DNA from: Chloroflexota bacterium | GTDB lineage: Bacteria; Chloroflexota; Limnocylindria; Limnocylindrales; CSP1-4 | Direction: 5' to 3' | Length of the DNA: 10,456 nucleotides | Assembly: GCA_021785115.1 (NCBI GenBank) | Contig: JAJYGO010000050.1 | Span: 1-10,456, forward strand | Shown: piece after piece, positions 6,532 through 10,456 of the stretch | Layout: each line of letters begins with the position of its first letter | Numbering within the stretch: position 1 is the first letter of the stretch | The notes under the pieces: model-generated | Seen by the model: only the letters and a program-made list of their open reading frames with translations | Databases searched by the model: none | What the model was told of the DNA's origin: nothing | Position numbers and translations under genes: made by a program

Positions 6532-7419
6532 ATGGACGCGCGGGGGCGATGGCCCTCCGCCGAGCTCGTGCTGGATGCACGGGCCAGGCTCGGCGAGGGC
6601 CCCCTGTGGGACGAGCGGCGGCGCGTCCTGGTCTGGGTGGACATCCTTGCCCCGTCGGTGCACGCCTACCGTCCCGAGGACGGGTCGGACACGGTCACCC
6701 CGGTGCCGCTGCCGGTGGGAGCCGTCGCGCTGCGCGACCCGGAGGGCCTGCTGCTCGCGCTCGAGGATGGCTTCTGGGTGCGCGATGCCGGCGGCCGCAT
6801 GCGGCGCCTGGCCGCCGTGGAGGCTGACGACCGCTCGACCCGGATGAACGACGGCCGGGTCGACCCCGCGGGCCGCTTCTACTGCGGGACCATGGCCTAC
6901 GACGAGCGGCCCGGCGCGGCCGCGCTGTACCGGCTCGATCCCGACGGGCGGGTCTCGCGCGTGCTCGAGGGCGCCACGATCTCCAACGGCATCGACTGGA
7001 GCCCCGACGGGGGGACCTGCTGGTACATCGACACCCCCACCCGCGGGGTGGACGCCTTCGACTACGTGCGGGAGACCGGCGAACTGCGCAACCGGCGGCG
7101 GGTGATCTCGATCCCCGACGGGCAGGGCTGGCCGGACGGCCTCACCGTCGACGGGGAGGGGTACGTGTGGGTCGCCTTCTGGGGCGGCTGGTGCGTCCGG
7201 CGGTTCGCGCCGGACGGGACGTTCGACCGGGAGATCCGCCTGCCGGTTGCGCAGGTGACGAGCTGTACCTTCGGCGGCGACCGGCTCGACGAGCTCTACA
7301 TCACCACCGCCTGGAACGGGCTGCCCGACGCCGAACGCGCCGCGCAGCCACTCGCGGGGGGCCTGTTCCGGGCGCGCCCCGGCGTTACCGGGCTGCCGGC
7401 CCGCCGCTTTCGCGGCTAG
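6532..7419 (+). CDS. SMP-30/gluconolactonase/LRE-family sugar lactonase
   Basis: The 295-residue product is a six-bladed beta-propeller hydrolase. The divalent-metal ligands of the family are all present: Glu22 in LGEGPLWD, Asn152 in ISNGIDWSPDG and Asp202 in GWPDGLTVDGEGYVWVAFWGG. The substrate-side RMNDGRVDPAGRFYCGTM motif (104-121) and the closing SCTFGGDRLDELYITTA (244-260) are also intact. No signal peptide is seen, so it is probably cytoplasmic. The family opens sugar lactones such as glucono- or galactono-lactone, giving the aldonate. The exact sugar cannot be read from sequence. The ATG is supported by GGAGGAGGGAG (6513-6523). It is divergent from the galT remnant, and TACACT at 6471-6476 might be a -10 box, though no -35 is visible. 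Position beside a broken Leloir operon suggests galactose or another aldose as the source (inference). Confidence 0.88.
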   Translation: MDARGRWPSAELVLDARARLGEGPLWDERRRVLVWVDILAPSVHAYRPEDGSDTVTPVPLPVGAVALRDPEGLLLALEDGFWVRDAGGRMRRLAAVEADDRSTRMNDGRVDPAGRFYCGTMAYDERPGAAALYRLDPDGRVSRVLEGATISNGIDWSPDGGTCWYIDTPTRGVDAFDYVRETGELRNRRRVISIPDGQGWPDGLTVDGEGYVWVAFWGGWCVRRFAPDGTFDREIRLPVAQVTSCTFGGDRLDELYITTAWNGLPDAERAAQPLAGGLFRARPGVTGLPARRFRG

Positions 7420-7420
7420 C

Positions 7421-7474
7421 AGGCCGGCATGCCGGCCTCCGGTGCCGGCCGTCCACCTCCGGCCCGTCGGCCGG
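7421..7474. terminator. Palindromic terminator-like region between convergent genes
   Basis: Just after the lactonase stop there is a perfect 18-base palindrome (7421-7438, AGGCCGGCATGCCGGCCT), followed by a second inverted repeat pairing 7459-7464 with 7469-7474 (CCGGCC / GGCCGG, 4-base loop). The gap is the end of two convergent genes, so a bidirectional terminator is the simplest reading. No T-run accompanies either hairpin, as is common in very high-GC genomes. Confidence 0.5.
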
Positions 7475-7490
7475 GTCGCGCACCCGCCGT

Positions 7491-9530
7491 CTACAGCAGG
7501 TCCGGCCGCTCCCATGCGGCGCCCAGCACGTGGTGGTCCAGGAACGCGAGCACCGTCTGGTACCAGAGCCGCGCGTTCTGCGGCTTCAGCACCCAGTGGT
7601 TCTCGTCGGGGAAGTAGAGGAACTTCGACTCGACCCCGTGCCGCTGCAGGTCGGTCCAGAGCCGGAGGGCCTCGCTGATCGGGACGCGCTGGTCGAGCTC
7701 ACCATGGATCACCAGCATGGGCGTGCGGATCGATCCGATCGCGTTCGACGGGCTCTGTTCCAGGTAGCGGCCCGGGTCCCGGTAGGGATCGCCGAACTCC
7801 AGCTCCCAGACGTTGCCGTCGTCCGTGGTGCCGTGGAACCCGCGCAGTTCCCAGAGGCTGGCATGCGTCACGATGCAGCGGAACCGATCGGTGTGGCCCG
7901 CCACCCAGTTCGCCATGTAGCCGCCGAACGACCCGCCCATCAGGGCCGTCCGGGCGGCATCGATGTCGAGCCGGGCGACCGCGGCGTCGACCGCCGCGAG
8001 CATGTCCGTGAAGGGCGCCTCGTGCCAGCGGCCCCAGCCGCGCTGCACCATCGCCTGGCCGTAGCCCGTCGAGAACGCGGGATCGGGGAGCACCACGGCA
8101 TAACCGCGCTCCGCCAGGACCTGCGGGTTCCAGCGCCAGTGCCAGCCGTCCGTCCACGAGCCCAGCGGCCCGCCGTGCACGAAGACCACCAGCGGTGCCG
8201 GGTGCTCCGGTGAGGCATCCGCCGGCAGCACGAGCCAGGCGCCGATCGGCGTCCCGTCGCTGGCACGACCCTCGATCCGTTCGGTCCGCCCGGGCGCTCC
8301 GGCCGCCTCCTCGTCGACCGCGGGGGAGGGGATGACCGCCGGGCGCTGGTCGGGCGTCCGGGGGTGGAGCCGGACGACCTGGCCCGGCGCCCTCAGGGTC
8401 GAGCGCAGGCCGTACAGGCACGACCCGTCGGGCGACTGGCAGAGGTCGCTCATGGTGCCCGACGCCGACAGGCAGGCGACCTCGCCGGACGCGACGTCGA
8501 GCCGGAAGACGGCGCCCGACCCCTGTCGATCGGAGAGGAAGAAGACGGCCGACCCGTCGGGGGACCAGGTCGGGGCGTGCGGCCACAGGTCCGCGGAGGG
8601 CGCCAGCTCCCTGCCCCGGCCGGTCGCCAGCTCCACCAGCCAGAGGCGGGGCTCCTGCGCGTGATCCGGGTCCCAGAGCGCGGCGCGGACGCACGCCACC
8701 GCGGTCCCGTCGGGAGAACATGCCGGGTCTTCGTAGACGGCGTCGCCGGGGGTCAGGGTCCGTGCCTGGCCGGTCGCCGCGTCGAACGCGACCAGGTCGG
8801 CGGACGGGTGAGTGAGGTCGGCGTGCGACGCGACCGTGGCCACCACCGTCCGCCCGTCGGGGGTCATGTCGAACCCGAGCTCGTCGTGAGCGTCGAGGGA
8901 TGCGCCCGCCTCGGGGGTGAGGTCGCGTGGGGCCGGGACCGCCTCGGCCTCCAGGCCGGGGATGCCCATGGCGAGCAGGTGCCGCTCGCGTGGCCCGAGG
9001 TGGTGGTCCCAGTGGCGGATCGGGTATCCCTCGAACAGCATCGCGGAGACGCCCGCGTCCTTCCGTCCCCGGGCCCGCTCCGCGTCGACCTCCAGGCTCG
9101 GGGCACCGCGGAAGACCCGCGCTGCCAGCGCGACCGTGCGCGCGGCGCGCGCCACACGCAGGCCGTCGATCCCCCCGTCGGGCGCCAGGAGCAGGCGGGG
9201 CTCGCCACGTCCGGGAGGCAGGAGCCACAGGGCGGCCTGGTCGCGCTTCTCGGCACTCTCGGCGGCCTCGGGGTCGGGGCGGCACGACGTGAACAGCAGC
9301 GACCCGTCGGGCAGGAACGCCGCGTTGCCCACGCCTTCTGCGGGGCTGGTCAGCTGGTGGGCTGGACGTCCGCCGTCGGGGTCGAGCTCCCAGAGCGAGG
9401 AGAGCAGCACCTTCCCGTCTGGAGCTGGCGTCTGCACGCAGACGACCAGGCGGCTTCCGTCGGGGGAGCAGCGGAGGCCGGAGAGCCGCGGAAGGGCCAC
9501 GAAGTGGTCGAAGTCGAATGTCACGCTCAT
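7491..9530 (-). CDS. S9-family serine peptidase (prolyl oligopeptidase / acylaminoacyl-peptidase type)
   Basis: The 679-residue product has an N-terminal beta-propeller built of repeated SPDG-type blades (for example CSPDGSRLV, MTPDGRTVV, WSPDGSAVFFLSD) over about residues 1-410, and a C-terminal alpha/beta-hydrolase domain. The domain starts with VFVHGGPLGSW and has the nucleophile Ser534 in GGSFGGYM, Asp613 in HGELDQRVP and His645 in DENHWV, the full catalytic triad in the correct order. The family cleaves short peptides, often after Pro or removing acylated or dipeptide N-termini; the exact specificity is not readable. No signal peptide, so likely cytoplasmic. The ATG at 9530 is chosen because MSVTFDFDHFVALPRLSGL is a typical family beginning. 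No clear Shine-Dalgarno sequence precedes it, so initiation may be leaderless or weak. The frame stays open upstream to 9893 only by high-GC read-through over the ppdK start. Confidence 0.9.
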   Translation of the reverse strand: MSVTFDFDHFVALPRLSGLRCSPDGSRLVVCVQTPAPDGKVLLSSLWELDPDGGRPAHQLTSPAEGVGNAAFLPDGSLLFTSCRPDPEAAESAEKRDQAALWLLPPGRGEPRLLLAPDGGIDGLRVARAARTVALAARVFRGAPSLEVDAERARGRKDAGVSAMLFEGYPIRHWDHHLGPRERHLLAMGIPGLEAEAVPAPRDLTPEAGASLDAHDELGFDMTPDGRTVVATVASHADLTHPSADLVAFDAATGQARTLTPGDAVYEDPACSPDGTAVACVRAALWDPDHAQEPRLWLVELATGRGRELAPSADLWPHAPTWSPDGSAVFFLSDRQGSGAVFRLDVASGEVACLSASGTMSDLCQSPDGSCLYGLRSTLRAPGQVVRLHPRTPDQRPAVIPSPAVDEEAAGAPGRTERIEGRASDGTPIGAWLVLPADASPEHPAPLVVFVHGGPLGSWTDGWHWRWNPQVLAERGYAVVLPDPAFSTGYGQAMVQRGWGRWHEAPFTDMLAAVDAAVARLDIDAARTALMGGSFGGYMANWVAGHTDRFRCIVTHASLWELRGFHGTTDDGNVWELEFGDPYRDPGRYLEQSPSNAIGSIRTPMLVIHGELDQRVPISEALRLWTDLQRHGVESKFLYFPDENHWVLKPQNARLWYQTVLAFLDHHVLGAAWERPDLL

Positions 9531-9583
9531 GGTGCCGATGATGGCACGCGGCGCGGACGCAGGGGCGCGGGCGGCGCCGGCGG

Positions 9584-9589
9584 TACAAT
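9584..9589 (+). promoter_or_regulatory. Candidate -10 box (TACAAT) for ppdK
   Basis: TACAAT stands out in a very G+C-rich divergent gap and would put transcription start about 100 bases before the ppdK ATG. No recognisable -35 element lies at 16-18 bases upstream, so the assignment is tentative. Confidence 0.3.
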
Positions 9590-9627
9590 TCGGGCGGTCC
9601 CACGTCCCCTTGACCATGCCCGGAGCC

Positions 9628-9640
9628 ACGTTCCGAACGT
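9628..9640. promoter_or_regulatory. Perfect 13-base inverted repeat in the ppdK leader
   Basis: ACGTTC-C-GAACGT is symmetrical around one central C. It lies between the candidate -10 box and the ppdK ribosome-binding site, where a repressor would block transcription. The half-sites are oriented opposite to the GAAC-N4-GTTC LexA box, so LexA is unlikely. The regulator is unknown. The rest of the 9531-9697 gap shows only the AAGGAG ribosome-binding site (9682-9687). Confidence 0.35.
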
Positions 9641-9697
9641 CCCCACGGATCGAACGCCCCCAACCGATCAGCGTCCCGCACAAGGAGCCAGCGATCC

Positions 9698-10456
9698 ATG
9701 ACCACCACGGACAGCGTCGCCGAGCGAACCCACCGCGCGGCCAGGCGGTACATCTACGCCTTCGGCGGAGGGCACGCCGACGGAACGGCGAGATGAAGGG
9801 TCTCCTCGGCGGCAAGGGGGCCGGGCTCGCGGAGATGACCCGGGCCGGACTCCCGGTCCCGCCCGGCTTCACCATCACCACCGAGGCCTGCAACGACTAC
9901 TTCGCGAGCGGCGAGCGGCTCCCGGACGGCCTGTGGAACGATGTCCAGGATGCCATGCGCGAGGTGGAGCGGGAGACCGGCAAGCGGTTCGGCGGGCGGG
10001 ACAACCCGCTGCTGGTGAGTGTCCGCTCCGGCTCGAAGTTCTCGATGCCCGGCATGATGGACACCGTCCTCAACCTCGGGCTCAACGAGGAGACGCTGCC
10101 GGGCCTGATCGCGCTCACGCAGAACGAGCGCTTCGGGTGGGACGCCTACCGGCGCTTCATCCAGATGTTCGGCCGGATCGTCATGGACGTGGACGGTATC
10201 CGCTTCGACGAGGCGCTCGAGGCCGCGAAGGAGCGGCACGGCGCGAAGGCCGACACGGACCTCGACGCGGCCGCCCTGCGGGAGCTCGTCGGCGCGTACA
10301 AGGCGATCGTGAAGGAGGCCACCGGCCGCGAGTTCCCCACCGACCCGGACGAGCAGCTCGACCTGGCCATCAAGGCCGTCTTCGGCTCCTGGTTCGGCAA
10401 GCGCGCGGTGGACTACCGCAACTACAACAAGATCGCCCACGATCTCGGCACGGCCG
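9698..10456 (+). CDS. ppdK: Pyruvate, phosphate dikinase, N-terminal part; apparent frameshift after codon 31 and 3' end outside the window
   Basis: The ATG at 9698 follows AAGGAG (9682-9687) and begins MTTTDSVAER...RRYIYAFGGGHADGTA, a typical PPDK leader. In that frame TGA at 9794-9796 stops translation, yet the frame starting at GAG (9790) continues perfectly as EMKGLLGGKGAGLAEM and stays open to the window end. One missing base around 9788-9790 (GCGAG for GCNGAG) explains this. Diagnostic sequence follows: LPVPPGFTITTEACNDYF, the GKRFGG...LLVSVRSGSKFSMPGMMDTVLNLGLN block of the ATP-binding domain, and YRNYNKIAHDLGTA at the edge. PPDK interconverts pyruvate, ATP and phosphate with phosphoenolpyruvate, AMP and pyrophosphate. 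About 220 of a usual 880 or so residues after the shift are visible. All coding sequence after the shift looks well conserved, so a sequencing error or very recent mutation is more likely than an old pseudogene. Initiation at ATG 9793 would give a leader-less protein. Confidence 0.88.

Noticed and set aside
8400..9480. Recurring CCCGTCGGG-type words in the minus-strand peptidase gene, at first suggesting an interspersed DNA repeat
   Set aside because: They encode the repeated Pro-Asp-Gly turns of the beta-propeller blades; spacing follows the blades, not a DNA element.
9628..9640. LexA-type SOS box
   Set aside because: The half-sites are GTTC-C-GAAC, the inverse order and wrong spacing for the GAAC-N4-GTTC box.
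8364..9701. 445-codon open frame on the plus strand opposite the S9 peptidase
   Set aside because: Antisense shadow of the peptidase propeller region; no recognisable domain or ribosome-binding site.
9698..9796. Short 32-codon gene as an independent small protein upstream of ppdK
   Set aside because: Its sequence is the conserved PPDK leader, which continues in the next frame one base away, so it is the start of ppdK.

Overview
This is a roughly 70% G+C bacterial chromosomal window with tightly packed genes, GTG and TTG starts, and 4-bp stop/start overlaps. Codon third positions are almost all G or C, which is why long spurious open frames cover most antisense strands. The gene content and style fit a high-GC soil or sediment bacterium. 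A Chloroflexota lineage (Limnocylindria/Thermomicrobia-like) is my best guess and an actinobacterium the alternative. No marker gene settles this.

Layout. (1) 2-1303, plus strand: the C-terminal part of a sulfide:quinone oxidoreductase-like flavoprotein, a double hairpin, then an ArsR-type repressor. (2) 1327-4701, minus strand, read right to left: a ferredoxin/flavodoxin-NADP+ reductase (fpr), then a translationally coupled pair encoding the small and large subunits of an NfnAB-type ferredoxin:NAD(P)+ transhydrogenase. (3) 4784-6452, minus strand: galactokinase (galK) preceded by the C-terminal remnant of galactose-1-phosphate uridylyltransferase (galT), which lacks its catalytic part and carries a one-base frameshift. 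(4) 6532-7419, plus strand: an SMP-30/gluconolactonase-family sugar lactonase. (5) 7491-9530, minus strand: an S9-family prolyl-oligopeptidase-type serine peptidase, convergent with the lactonase across a palindromic terminator-like gap. (6) 9698 to the window end, plus strand: the N-terminal part of pyruvate phosphate dikinase (ppdK), interrupted by an apparent one-base deletion after codon 31.

How the genes may work together. The left half is a redox block: sulfide oxidation to quinone under a possible thiol-responsive repressor, and three flavoprotein genes that connect ferredoxin, NADH and NADPH pools. The middle is a broken Leloir galactose operon (galK kept, galT decayed) beside a lactonase that could serve an oxidative sugar route. 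That link is inference. PpdK interconverts pyruvate and phosphoenolpyruvate.

I found no RNA genes, CRISPR arrays, transposases or convincing new system. The most notable signals are the two one-base frameshifts in G/C-rich contexts (galT near 6300, ppdK near 9789), the truncated galT beside intact galK, and the fpr-nfnA-nfnB cluster.
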